Origin: Bolinopsis microptera
Taxonomy: Eukaryota; Ctenophora; Tentaculata; Lobata; Bolinopsidae
Length of the DNA stretch: 64,000 nt
Assembly: GCF_026151205.1 (NCBI RefSeq)
Contig: NC_087075.1
Coordinates: forward strand, 3,074,359-3,138,358
Reading direction: 5' to 3'
Made by a program: the position numbers and the translations under genes. Shown one piece after another: positions 25,001 to 34,302 of the stretch (position 1 is its first letter; each line of letters begins with the position of its first letter). The notes under the pieces were generated by a model. It was not told the origin of the DNA, ran no database searches, and saw only the letters and a program-made list of their open reading frames with translations.

Positions 25001-28000
25001 AACCGGATAATATCCAGATATCAGTATTTCAATCATGAGACTAATAAACAGCGAACTACTCCGTTATTTGATAGTAAACTGATCATAGCAATCACATCGG
25101 GCCCTAAATGCACCTATAAGTGAAGCGATGCTGCATCCAAGGCATGCTAGGTTTATTCCATTGAACTAATAAGGTTACAGCCTAAAATATAAATATAATA
25201 AATAACAATGTACCATAAATCATAATTATAAACACACTTTATTTAACATATTTTATTAATTATACTTTTTATCAATTTATATTTAGACAATATAGTTACA
25301 TTAAGGTAAATTGTTTAACTGTCAGAGGATGTTATATGGTCGTTTAGAACTGTCCATAGGTACTTAATTAAATGGGTTTTAAACACGGATGGCCTTGAGA
25401 TTTCCCTTAATTCATAAGGGAGTTTATTCCAAAGAATGTGTGCTCTGTAAAAGTAAGACTTAGATATGCCTGAACATCTGGTCTGGCTTGACGTAAGGTT
25501 TTGTGGAACTTGAGGAGAAATGTCACTAATCATACTGAGATCGTCTAGATGTGATCGCCTTAACCTACTTCCCATGAAACGTCGTAAGTAAGGTGGAAAT
25601 GTCACAACTGACATGTCATAAAAAATATTATGAAAATATAATATATCCTTGTAATCAAACCTTACCGAGAGTGGAAGGATATTTAGTTCCTTACACGCTA
25701 TGAAATAACTTTTTTTGTCCCTAAGGCTCAAGTAAATATCATTAAGGATCCACTTGATACCTCTTTTTTGTATCGATTCAAGTTTCTCCACCGAGGTTTC
25801 TGAATGAGGCCGCCAGACAATTGTGCAGTGTTCGAAATGACTTCTAACCTGAGATAGATAGAAGGCCCGACGTTTTTTAGTGTTCTTGGTGAAGTAACAT
25901 GTTCTTTTTAGAAGGCCTAACCTCTGACTAGCCTTAGAGTATATCATATCACAGTGATGTGACCAATCTAACTTATTATTGATATGTACTCCAAGATCTT
26001 TCTCAATGTCTGTGTATTCGATAGCCGTTTCATTCATTGAGTACACAAAATTAACACTACGATTCATAGAATATGCTCGGGTAATAGAAAGAACGTGACT
26101 TTTTGAAGGGTGAAACACCATCTTATTATGATGAGCCCAATTTTGAAGACTGTTAATATCCCGCTGGAGCAGCCAATGGTCATCCTGGGACGTGATTCTA
26201 CGCCATATTTTTGTATCATCAGCATACATGGTTATATTTGTTTCCGGTGACAAATCCTCTGTAATGTCATTAAGAAAAAGTATAAATAAAGTAGGCCCTA
26301 AAATTGAGCCCTGGGGGACACCTGATCTAACCTGACAGGGAGCAGACATTTTATTTCCAATGACAACCCTTTGGTATCTGTTTTCAAGGTAGCACTTGAA
26401 GAATCTCAGTAGAGATGCATCAATGTTATATTGTTCTTTGAGCTTCAACAGAATTATGTCGTGGTTGACAGAATCAAAAGCTTTTTGGAAATCAAAGTAT
26501 ATTATGTCAGTGCGAACATTGTCATTGAGAGATAGGGCTAAGCTGTCACAGAAATTTACTAGCTGAGTTGTACATGATTTCCTACTCATAAAACCATGTT
26601 GACGTTGATCAATAAGATGTTCACATCGATTGAGCAATTCATCCCGGATTACTTTTTCGTAAACTTTCATAATAATGCCTGTCAGAGAAATTGGCCTATA
26701 GTTGTTAACTTCAATTTTAGAGCCTTTTTTATGAACTGGAACAACGTTTGCCATTTTCCAATCTGCTGGAATACATCCAGTTTTATAAGAGGCTTCAAAA
26801 AGGATAGCAAGAGGCTTAGACAGGCTCACTGAACAGTACTTTAAAATTCTTCCATGGATATTGTCGGCCCCTTGCGCTTTACTTGGATCAATATTTTCAA
26901 GTAAACCTTTGATTTTACAAGTGTCGAAATTGACCTGAAAATCACGGTCGCTGGAAAAGTCAATATCTATATCAAAATCACTACCCTCTGTAAACTGTTC
27001 GTTAAAATATTTATTGAATAACTCACACTGTCCTTGCGGATCGGACCGTAGGCAACCATTGTAGCTGACTGTTTCAGGAATGCGATTAGAGTTTGATTTA
27101 GATTTCACAAAAGACCAGAACTTTTTGTTAATGAGATTTCTGTTATCATCATCTTCAAAGTTTGCGTCCAATTTTGCATCAACGAGATTTTTAAAATCCC
27201 TCCTAGCTTTGGAAAATTTTAAATATTTTTTTGGATTAGAAGACTGTTTCCATTCGTCATGTAGTCGCTCCTTTTTTCTACATAAATCAAAGACATCTGA
27301 GTCAAACCATGGGGGTTGAAATTCATCGGAGACAGATATCTTAGGAATATGTGAATTACAATGAGAAGTGAAAATAGTATTGAAAACTGACCAGGCCTCT
27401 TCGACTGGTTTACCACTAAGTAGATGTTCCCAGTTTTCAGAATTCAGTGCATTATTTAAATTGGTCCAATTGGCCGTTTTGAAGCTATAGATTTATCGTT
27501 TGGTAGACTTTTTCTTTCTAGCGTTAAGTCTTATGTCAAATCTTATCGCATAGTGATCCGACTCACAAATACCATGTTTACTGTCAACAATTAGTTCTGA
27601 TATAATTTCTGGCTTATCCGTCAAAACTACATCTAGAACATTTCCCCTGTAATGTGTAGGGTCTGTTACCAGCTGCTGTAAAGATAAATCATTAAACGTA
27701 TCAATGAATGCTTGTTCAATAGGAACAGAGGAGGAGCCCTCATCCCATCTGACCTGGGGCATATTCAAATCACCAACCAAGGTAATGCTCTGTACTCTTC
27801 TACGCCTACGGATGTTATGTAGGTATTGCTTGACTCTATCATGGTTATCATTGCCAAGTGTGCCAACTCTGTAGAACGTGCTAAATATGGATTTTCTTCC
27901 TAACTTGTCAGAAAGCTCAATACTCAAAATCTCGGCTCTACATTTGACAGGAATGATTTTAGATTCTATGTCAAGACAATGTTTTATGGCAATAAGGACA

Positions 28001-31000
28001 CCACCCCCATTTACTCTGAATTTCCGACTATTCTGGGGGTCCGGGGGATGAGTAAAGCTAGAACGGTCAAGTCTAAATACTTTGTAATCAGCTGTCGAGA
28101 TGATTTCACTATCATGGATATTGTCCTTTAACCATGTTTCATTATAAACTACAATATCTGGTTTATTGATATAAATAAAATGGTTTAGTTCGTGAATTTT
28201 TGTAGAGTGGAGAGTGGAATTTGCATCTCCAAGTTCACCAAAAGGGATCAAGCCCTGAACGTTACAATAAAAAACTGAGCAGTTTCCCGGGGGTCCTGGA
28301 TTTTTCATGCTAGGGTTACAAATAAAGATAAGGAGAAAGTTTATGAGTAGTATCCAAAGGTAAAGTGATGCAGTTATATTTTGTAGATATGGGATTAAGC
28401 CTCGTTTGGGATTGTATTTAACAAACAACGTATGTAGTGTTTTACCTCTAATAGATAAGCTACTCATTGTACGTCTAATTGCAATACCAAAGATAACAAG
28501 GTAGAAATTGCAAAGTAAATTACCAAGACTGTTAATATTTAGTAGGAGTGGAGATTTAATAAGCTGTATCAATTTAGCAGGATTTGTAGGTGGGTTTTCC
28601 AAAATACAGGTGGTAAAACAGAGTAACATAACAAGGACGAAATAATAGTACATAAAAGCAAGACATATGTGATGTGGTTTGAATGAGTTTTGAACGGGTG
28701 TGGAGTGTATTACTGAATTCTTTGTTCTCTTCTTGTTTGAGTGGCTATTATTAAAGTAGCCAATACGTTTTCTATATGTTTCTAACTCAATCATGTGAAA
28801 TCTAACAATAAAACGACCGACTGTGGAGCAATAATTCCCTTTACGGTGTGTAATTTGTACTTGTATTATTGTCCGTGTCCAGTTTGTATGCATGATCAAC
28901 GCCCGTCCGTGATTAGTTATACTATCATAATCAGTTATGTGATATAATCACGTAACTGTAGAATTCATTTTCATCTATTTAAATTGAGAAAATAAGCAAT
29001 ATTCTGAGAAACGGAGATAACTCGTCTTAGATTAACAATTCTTACCACATTTTGTTCTCCCTGAGTTTCGTTCCTGGCCAAGTTCACAAGCTGTACACAA
29101 GGCTGCTCCTTCTGAACTGATCGTGTTATCAGGACATTCTTTACACATGTTCATTTCAATGTTCTTGTAGCTTCCAGCTGGACATGGCTCTGAAGAATTA
29201 GGAAATCTTTAAGCAGCAATTCGTTTGAACTACCTAACCTTATTACGACGTTATTGTGATTACCAATATCCTCTGTTTTCATTCTATAGCACAGTTAATT
29301 CAAATTTAAAACATAATAATATTATTAAATATAAGCTTAAAGTTATCTTACCACAGGCTGTTTTGTCAGAGTTTGGTGTCAATCCAGCATCACATGTCTC
29401 ACAGCTTGTCATAGCATCATTCCGATATGTTCCTTCTCCACACGGCTCTGGAATTATAACGTTATAACTGGCAAATCTTAGTGGAAGATAAGAAAATTGT
29501 TATTATATAAGTACAGTTCAGATGTTTTACAATAACATTATTTAAGCAATGTGTGACAAATTAAATATCCACATATTCCAAAGTTTTTCGAGGAAATTAT
29601 TGCAACCCAGACTCTTACGCCCTAACGGTTCTTGTCTTTTCGTACCATGAATTTGCCTTCTTGATTCTTAGCCCTATCTGGTGCCTTATCCTTATCCAAT
29701 CTTAACCCCTACCATATCTTTACCCATCTATATAGATATAATCACCTCAGCTCGGTCCTTGTTAACAATTCTTACCACATTTTGTTCTCACTGAGTTTTG
29801 TTCCTGACCAAGTTCACAAGCTGTACACAAGGCTGCTCCTTCTGAACTGATCGTGTTATCAGGACATTCTTCACATGTGTTCATGTCAATGTTCTTGTAG
29901 CTTCCAGCTGGACATGTCTCTGAAGAATTAGGAAATCTTTACGCAGCAATTCGTTTGAACTACCTTTTTAAGAGGTTATTGTGAGTACCAATATCCTCGT
30001 TTTTTCATTCTATAGCACAGTTAATTCAAATTTAAAACATAACAATAATATTAAATAAATATAAGCTTTAAAGTTATCTTACCACAGGCTGTTTTGTCAG
30101 AGTTAGGTGTCAATCCAGCATCACATGTCTCACAGCTTGTCATAGCATCATTCCGGTATTTTCCTTCTCCACACGGCTCTGGAATTATAACGTTACAACT
30201 GGCAAATCGTAGTGGAAGATAAGAAAATTGTTATTGTATTTAAGTACAATTCAGATGTTTTACAATAACATTATTTAAACACTATGTGACAAATTAAATA
30301 TCCACATATTCCACAGTTTTCGACGAAATTATTGCAACCCAGACTCTTACGCCCTTATGGTCCTTGTATTTTCGTACCATTAATTTGCCTTCTTGATTCT
30401 TAGTCCTATCTGGCGCCTTATCCTTATCCCGTCTTAACCCTTACCATATCTTTGCCCATCTATTATATATAATAAAAATTATCATCTCAGCTCGGTTCCT
30501 GTTAACAATTCTTACCACACACAGTTCTCCCTGAGTTTCGTTCCTGACCAAGTTCACAAGTTGTACACAAGGCTGCTCCTTCTGAACTGATCGTGTTATC
30601 AGGACATTCTTCACATGTGTTCATGTCGATGTTCTTGTATCTTCCAGCTGGACATGGCTCTGCAGAATTAGGAAATCGTTAAGCAACAATTCTTTGAACT
30701 ACCTTATTTAGAAGTTATTGTGAGGAAGAATTTTTATTCTATCTAGCACAGTTAATTCAAATTTAAAACATAAGAATAGTATTAAATATATGCTTTAAAG
30801 TTATCTTACCACAGGCTGTTTTGTCAGAGTTTGGTGTCAATCCAGCGTCACATGTCTCACAGCTTGTCATAGCATCATTCCGATATGTCCTTTCTCCACA
30901 CGGCTCTGGAATTATAACTTTATAACTGGCAAATTGTAGTTGAAGATAAGAAAATCGTTATTATATAAGTATATTCCACGGTTTTTTGATAGAATTATTA

Positions 31001-33377
31001 CCACCCAGACTCTTATGGTTCTTGTATTTTCGTACCACAAATTTGCCTTCTTGATTCTAAGCCCAATATCAATTCAAATTGTTATCAGTCATTAGGGTTA
31101 ACGCTAAAAATTCGCCTCATCAACAAACTATGAAGCCCATTGCACAATGCACATACTGTTTAAACTCTGCAAAATAAATATTAAACCAAAACAGTTTTGA
31201 GTTTGTTTGGTAAAATACCTTAGTGGTTATGTTCAAGATATTTTGTAAGACATCAGTTTTCAATTGATAATTGTTTCAACCTTTAGTAGCTGAAAATGGC
31301 TTGTCTCCATGATGTCTACTACAAAATATGCAATATTTCTAAATTATGGTTAGCTATTTTTCAATACGCTATCGCCAATATGATTATAACTCTGCCTTCA
31401 GTGTTCAAATAATGTGATTTTATCTCATTCGGAAAACAGTAATTGATAAAATTATGACCACTTCTATTAAGTTATAAATAACAATATGCTAACTATCCTA
31501 TTTCCCATATCCTATATATGTGTTATATATGTTAAATAACAGACTTGAAATTTAGACAGAAAACACGTAATCACGAGCTTACGAGAGAATCAGCAAGGTG
31601 GTTAATTTATAATTATTTGTTACTTTTTTAAACCAATGCTTGTTGTTATTAGTCACCTGGTTGTGGTCTGTAGTTATCAGATGCTGTGCCGGAGGACCAG
31701 AACTTTATCTTTGTCACGTCTCTGTTCCAGTACGTGCTCCAGTCACTGCTACTACACGTTGATTGAGAGATCAGTTTGTTGAGCACCTCCACCTCGTTAC
31801 AGTGTATCACTACTCTGACACCTGCAGTTCTGTTTAGAGTGATACGCCACACATTGTCAGTAGCAGAGGGTGGATTAACAGGGTAGTTAGTGGAGGATAT
31901 GTCGCACCAGGTGAGGTAGTATTTTGGAGTAGAGGTGAACCAGAGGTAGATTGCTCCTGCTTCCTCTCCCTCAGCAGAGTAGAAGAGCACTTCCACCTCA
32001 TTGTTACTCCCCCGCTCACTATTAGTTTTAATTTCTAAAGGTGTCGACTCTAGATCCCACTCTATTTCCACATCTAGATGCACTGATAACCAACCTGTTA
32101 ATTGTATGTTTAACTCATGACTACTGAGCAACGATTTATGTTATCATGAATTTAAGGAGGTGTTCTAGCAAAATTGTAAAGGAATTGTAAGAATGTCGCC
32201 AATAATTTATTCTCAGAATTTAAGGGCCCGACCATACTATGGCTGTTGTCACCATGACTGTTGTCACCATGACTGTTGTCGTAGTGCAGATCAGATGTAA
32301 TGCCAACAGGCACGACAGTCATGACCAGAGGCACGTAGTGTGTTTAGAGGGCGTGCCAATGATACGTGACAACTCGTCGGGCACGTCTTTTCAAATGCCG
32401 TGCCTAGCTAAAAATCCGTGCCTGACTGCAGGCACAGTCTGTTCAGTACTCGTGCCAACTGTCGTGGATAACGTGACGTCACGATTACCTTACAAGGTCA
32501 ATATTTTACGTGATATGGACATTGGCGGTACAGAGTGCAAAGATAGTACAGACAGATCCGTCTGAAAAAAAAATTAATCTACTGACACTGGACACAAGAA
32601 GGTTCCAAAGGATTTATGAAGTTTTTAGGTTAAATTTTTAGGTTTCATTCGGCTGACCAATTTTTCCAAAATTTTCCACGTGTCAGGCCACTTTTGCCAC
32701 TTTTTACCTCCTTTCTTGTTTGTCAAATATCTTCAGCTGTAAACATCGTAAGACTGTAAGAGGTTAGGAATTAATAGAATTAGAAAGTGATTATCATATC
32801 GACGAGAAAAACTTTTATCAGAAAAATGTTTATGTCAGACAATCAGATAATTGGGTAATTACTTATTATATTAGCTAATTACCAAAAATCATAAAAATGT
32901 TTATTGGCTCAAAATGATCGGAATTTTTTGAAACACAGGGAAATGTAGTTTTTAGAAAAAACGAAAATTGTTCACATGGACATTTTTTTGAGACTAAAGA
33001 AAATTTCAATTTTTTTCGCCAAAAGTTTTTTCGAAGCTCTAATGAAAGCCGAACTGCATTCGACCGAATTGGTCCCCACTGGGAATCGAACCCCAGTCGT
33101 TCGTGTGGGAAGCAAATGTATTAAAACCACTAAACCACCCGGCCGACGTGACAGCACTCACTTTTTACTTTTTTATCCCGATTGTCATAGTATGTTTAGA
33201 GGTCGAGCTTAAAATCATGACAAATGGCAAAGTGTGTTAAGAGGCTGTGCCTGTACTCGTAATATTATTGCTTAATGTAGAGCATAAATACTAAATAGAT
33301 GTATAGTTACCTTGGTAGGTCCCCTCAACAGTTCTCCATAACAGCAAGCAAACAACGAACGGGATTATCACCTTCAT
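13929..33377 (-). CDS. Adhesion GPCR with tandem cysteine-rich exon array (minus copy), gene-level
   Basis: Predicted order: signal-peptide exon 33311-33377; domain exon ending at 31657; nine A exons and eight B exons alternating from 30905 to 17512; a sushi remnant; a degraded exon near 16.4 kb; and a GAIN/GPS/7TM exon at 13929-16058. A and B exons resemble GCC2/GCC3 (ephrin-receptor-like) cysteine-rich modules, giving a long extracellular stalk ahead of a 7TM receptor. All A/B exons begin with AG and end with G (phase 1-1). Three LINE insertions and one other element sit in introns. The 3' exon is too damaged to translate in this sequence. The ligand is unknown. The plus-strand copy at 48.4-56.8 kb confirms exon order. 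Confidence 0.75.
16370..16455 (-). pseudogene. Degraded copy of the CPAGQY exon
   Basis: Matches the start of the exon at 54043-54243 (GCCCAGCTGGACATGTTTCT at the acceptor side) but is shortened and shifted. The intron beyond it (about 16480-16725) matches 53810-54030 in reverse. Confidence 0.6.
16716..16970 (+). mobile_element. LINE reverse-transcriptase fragment
   Basis: Plus-strand frame reads NLKNYKSLGIDDISNEQLKY, then with a shift a V-I-I-P-S-I stretch and GNYMTLVS. The pattern K-S-x-G-x-D-x-I-x-x-E-x-L-K and later G-N-Y-x-x-L-V-S is typical of the N-terminal fingers region of non-LTR reverse transcriptases. It is intronic in the receptor gene. The plus gene copy retains only its left edge near 53785-53830. 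Confidence 0.5.
17262..17300 (-). pseudogene. Truncated sushi exon remnant
   Basis: Only the acceptor and about the first 30 bases of the exon at 52029-52223 remain (CTTCAGTCCCGTGCAGCTCA), followed by intron sequence. A similar truncated remnant is at about 53490-53520 in the plus copy. Confidence 0.6.
17512..17607 (-). CDS. Receptor A exon 9 (3'-most)
   Basis: 96 bases, phase 1-1, between TTCCAG-type acceptor and GTAAGAT donor. Encodes PCGEGTYRNDAMTSC... ending AGWKANANKTAC; the WKANAN ending is shared with the exon before the sushi module in the plus copy (WKPNAN). Confidence 0.85.
17912..18055 (-). CDS. Receptor B exon 8
   Basis: 144 bases, phase 1-1; PCPAGSYKNIEMNTCKECPD then NTISSKGAALCTACELG. 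Variant residues are K for E in SSKGA and S for N in QERSSGRT. Confidence 0.85.
18214..18309 (-). CDS. Receptor A exon 8
   Basis: 96 bases; PCGEGTYRNDAMTSCETCD followed by TGLTPNSDKTAC (T where most copies have A). Confidence 0.85.
18643..18786 (-). CDS. Receptor B exon 7
   Basis: 144 bases, open; reads NTCNECPDN where the other copies have NTCKECPDN or NTCEECPDN. Confidence 0.85.
18944..19039 (-). CDS. Receptor A exon 7
   Basis: 96 bases, open; the conserved Pro before the first Cys is Ser (ESCGEGTYR). Confidence 0.85.
19370..19513 (-). CDS. Receptor B exon 6
   Basis: 144 bases, open, consensus residues (SSEGAALCTACELGQERNSG). Confidence 0.85.
19679..19774 (-). CDS. Receptor A exon 6
   Basis: 96 bases, open, consensus residues (CDAGLTPNSDKTAC). 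The next intron towards 22 kb holds a plus-strand LINE. Confidence 0.85.
19939..21930 (+). mobile_element. 5'-truncated LINE (CR1/Jockey-like) in a receptor intron
   Basis: Interrupts intron sequence that reads ACCCAGACTCTTACGCCC in the other repeat units; left junction ACCCAGA/GAAGG, right junction TTTCTTGA/GACTC. It ends in two copies of AATTGTTGTTTTCTTGA, a short tandem 3' tail rather than poly(A). It is antisense to the receptor gene. Confidence 0.85.
19941..21352 (+). CDS. LINE reverse transcriptase, N-terminally truncated
   Basis: The open frame enters from the 5' truncation and includes QFGFRKGHSTTHAL, IDLSKAFDTLDHD, GVPQGSILGPLLF and the catalytic YADDTNIF box, then a long thumb/C-terminal region ending DTWTPNNFKLQ. 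The endonuclease domain is missing, so the copy cannot be autonomous. No stop or frameshift occurs within about 470 codons, implying a young insertion. An ATG at 20111 is internal, not the native start. Confidence 0.9.
22097..22240 (-). CDS. Receptor B exon 5
   Basis: 144 bases, open; variants SSGGAA and QEPNSGRTEC. Confidence 0.85.
22398..22493 (-). CDS. Receptor A exon 5
   Basis: 96 bases, open; YRSDAMTSC (S for N). Its donor is GTGAGAT instead of GTAAGAT. Confidence 0.85.
22824..22967 (-). CDS. Receptor B exon 4
   Basis: 144 bases, open; CTTCELG where most have CTACELG. Confidence 0.85.
23116..23211 (-). CDS. Receptor A exon 4
   Basis: 96 bases, open; the most diverged A exon in charge: PCGKGTYR and SCERCDTG. 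Confidence 0.85.
23277..23607 (+). mobile_element. LINE 3' end with (TTA)n tail
   Basis: Begins in the C-terminal coding end (APKIWNTLPYSLRSISRLDV, then FKKALKTHLF), has a stop near 23437-23439, then an A/T-rich UTR and an ATTATTATT tail. It is flanked by intron sequence that is continuous in sister units (TTATATAA / AAGTACAATTCAG). Confidence 0.8.
23829..24722. mobile_element. Non-autonomous element rich in dyads, with E-box cluster
   Basis: Splits the intron motif TATATAGATATAATC. It contains the perfect dyad CAGATCATCCCGCGC/TAGCGGGATGATCTG around 23862-23892 and inverted segments TCTCCGGCGATTTCGAC (24008) and GTCGAAATCCCGGAGA (about 24702). No transposase frame. Much richer in G/C than the host intron. 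Confidence 0.55.
24908..25072. mobile_element. Palindromic insertion with 12-bp target duplication
   Basis: Flanked by AGTAAACTGATC at 24896-24907 and 25073-25084; the sister UTR at 33.4 kb has a single copy and no insert. Bases 24908-25024 are two perfect 57-bp inverted arms with a 3-base spacer (AAG), followed by a 48-base unique tail. Confidence 0.9.
25315..28899 (-). CDS. LINE ORF2: endonuclease plus reverse transcriptase, one in-frame stop
   Basis: One frame runs from 28899 to 25315, broken only by a TAA at 27493-27495 between the endonuclease (ends NARKKKSTKR) and the RT region (resumes IYSFKTANWTNLNN). The N-terminal 190 residues are hydrophobic and end NPSMKNPGPPGNCSVFYCNV. The endonuclease shows YNETWL, VGDLNMP and a SDHYAI box. 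The RT shows VPVHKKGS, NYRPISLTG, DFQKAFDSVNHD, GVPQGSILGP and YADDTKIW. Length (about 1195 codons) fits a single-ORF CR1-clade element. The start is uncertain because the frame opens without a clear Kozak context. If the stop is real, the copy is dead; if it is an error or read through, it may be active. Confidence 0.9.
29046..29189 (-). CDS. Receptor B exon 3
   Basis: 144 bases, open, consensus residues. The upstream half of the next intron was split by the 4.3 kb LINE. Confidence 0.85.
29352..29447 (-). CDS. Receptor A exon 3
   Basis: 96 bases, open, consensus residues. Confidence 0.85.
29776..29919 (-). CDS. Receptor B exon 2
   Basis: 144 bases, open; begins ETCPAG (T for P), has NIDMNTCEECPDN and QEQNSVRTKC. 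Confidence 0.85.
30083..30178 (-). CDS. Receptor A exon 2
   Basis: 96 bases, open; PCGEGKYRND (K for T). Confidence 0.85.
30516..30659 (-). CDS. Receptor B exon 1
   Basis: 144 bases, open; shares the NIDMNTCEEC form with the adjacent B exon and ends RTVC. Confidence 0.85.
30810..30905 (-). CDS. Receptor A exon 1 (5'-most)
   Basis: 96 bases, open; PCGERTYRND (R for G). The exon before it is the domain exon at 31657. Confidence 0.85.
31657..32131 (-). CDS. Receptor N-terminal domain exon (minus copy)
   Basis: Open frame of about 158 codons from the segment SSHELNIQLTGW to ...SGTASDNYRPQPG, where a GTGACT donor splits a Gly codon in phase 1, matching the A exons that follow. The composition (IEW...E-V-x-V-x-x-Y, VWRITLN, VVIHCNEVEVLN, STCSSSDWSTYW, VTKIKFWSSGTASDNYRP) looks like an all-beta extracellular domain; I do not recognise a named family with certainty. 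The plus copy at 49586-50060 is about 70% identical in protein. The acceptor is unclear: candidate AGs near 32120 would not join exon 1 in phase. Confidence 0.75.
32238..32282 (+). repeat. 15-bp tandem repeat in receptor intron 1 (3 copies)
   Basis: Unit TGTTGTCACCATGAC. The inverted homologue at 49414-49472 has four copies, so the two arms differ by one unit. Confidence 0.8.
33071..33147 (-). repeat. tRNA-Gly-like sequence or tRNA-derived SINE (minus copy)
   Basis: Has an A box (TGGTTTAGTGG) and a B box (GGTTCGATTCC) at tRNA spacing and an anticodon-loop-like TTCCCAC (would be CCC, Gly). The acceptor stem does not pair well and the T-arm has an extra G, so it is more likely a pseudo-tRNA or SINE head than a working gene. 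Confidence 0.55.
33311..33377 (-). CDS. Receptor exon 1: signal peptide (minus copy)
   Basis: ATG at 33377; encodes MKVIIPFVVCLLLWRTVEG plus TYQ, a typical signal peptide (K, then a hydrophobic core), ending in a phase-1 donor GTAACTATAC. Four codons longer than the plus copy because a donor shift adds GTYQ. Upstream, 21 bases from the ATG, a LINE 3' UTR fragment is inserted. Confidence 0.8.
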
Positions 33378-33397
33378 AGTTACATGATCCCAATGTC

Positions 33398-33699
33398 CTT
33401 TTTTTTATCAATAAACTTTCAAATTGTTACACAAATACATCATTTTATTTTAAAGAAAATATCGCCGAATGACCTTACATGCCTTGACAAGTGACCGAGT
33501 GTAAACAAAATAAGGGACACCGAAACACCAGTTGACCAGTAAACTGATCATAGCAATTACATCGGGCCCTAAATGCACCTATAAGTGAAGCGATGCTGCA
33601 ACCAAGGCATGCTAGGTTTATTCCATTGAACTAATAAGGTTACAGCCTAAAATATAAATATAATAAATAACAATGTACCATAAATCATAATTATAAACA
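33398..33699 (-). mobile_element. LINE 3' UTR fragment inserted just upstream of the receptor ATG
   Basis: About 97% identical to the 3' UTR of the LINE at 24756-29030 but without the palindromic insert; ends in the same T-run. The plus copy reads straight through this site (CTGTATGTAGGACATTGGG). Confidence 0.85.
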
Positions 33700-33972
33700 C
33701 AAAACACATACAGCTTTGGTTCAGACAAATTATATTGTATTGCTATCTGGAAAACACACAAATGCAAATGAAACCTCGAAAACATTAACCCTCGTAACTG
33801 GAATTGCACAGTTTTTTATCGTAGGATTATGTTGAAATAGATAACACGCGCCAAATATTGTTGAAAATATGAATTTGGAAACGATCTACTGTTATTAGTA
33901 GATTTGCCTTCGCTGAAATGTGTGACGTACACGATATGATAAAGCAAACATTAATAGTCAACATGTAAAGTT

Positions 33973-34011
33973 GGATTAACACCAAACTCTTACAAAACAG
34001 CCTGTGGTAAG
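33973..34011 (+). pseudogene. A-exon remnant, 3' half
   Basis: GGATTAACACCAAACTCTTA then CAAAACAGCCTGTG/GTAAGAT: the end of an A exon with its donor and following intron, on the strand opposite to the neighbouring gene. Confidence 0.7.
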
Positions 34012-34075
34012 ATAACTTTAAAGCTTATATTTAATATTATTGTTATGTTTTAAATTTGAATTAACTGTGCTATAG

Positions 34076-34302
34076 AATGAAAACCACTTTATGCCACTGG
34101 GATCATGCTTAAAAATGTAAAAGTAGGCCACTAGCTGCGAGGCTGGACTCGAAGGATAAGAGAACGGACAGGTTTTGTTAGACTCGTTTATGTGAACCTA
34201 GGCTGTTGAATAATACGAGGGTGAGATGCCGGTAGCAGACGAAAAATTTGGACCCCATTTGTTTAACAATGGCGCCCACGTCCGAGTAAAGATCGCACCT
34301 AG
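34076..34302 (+). repeat. Repeat X, partial copy 1
   Basis: Near-identical to 35641-35893 and inverted at 47590-47790; begins ACTTTATGCCACTGG and includes GAGGGTGAGATGCCGGTAGC. Confidence 0.85.

Larger units (their letters stand above)
24756..29030 (-). mobile_element. Near full-length CR1-like LINE in a receptor intron
   Basis: Inserted in CTCGGTCCTTG/TTAACAATTC of the intron, same orientation as the receptor gene. The 3' end is a TTGATA plus A-run (seen as T-run at 24756-24764). Its 3' UTR is also present alone at 33398-33699. A 165-bp palindromic insertion interrupts the UTR at 24908-25072. Confidence 0.85.

Noticed and set aside
32972-33212. Frames of 61-78 codons on both strands at the tRNA-like unit
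   Set aside because: They overlap the tRNA-like repeat and lack conserved features in the plus arm.
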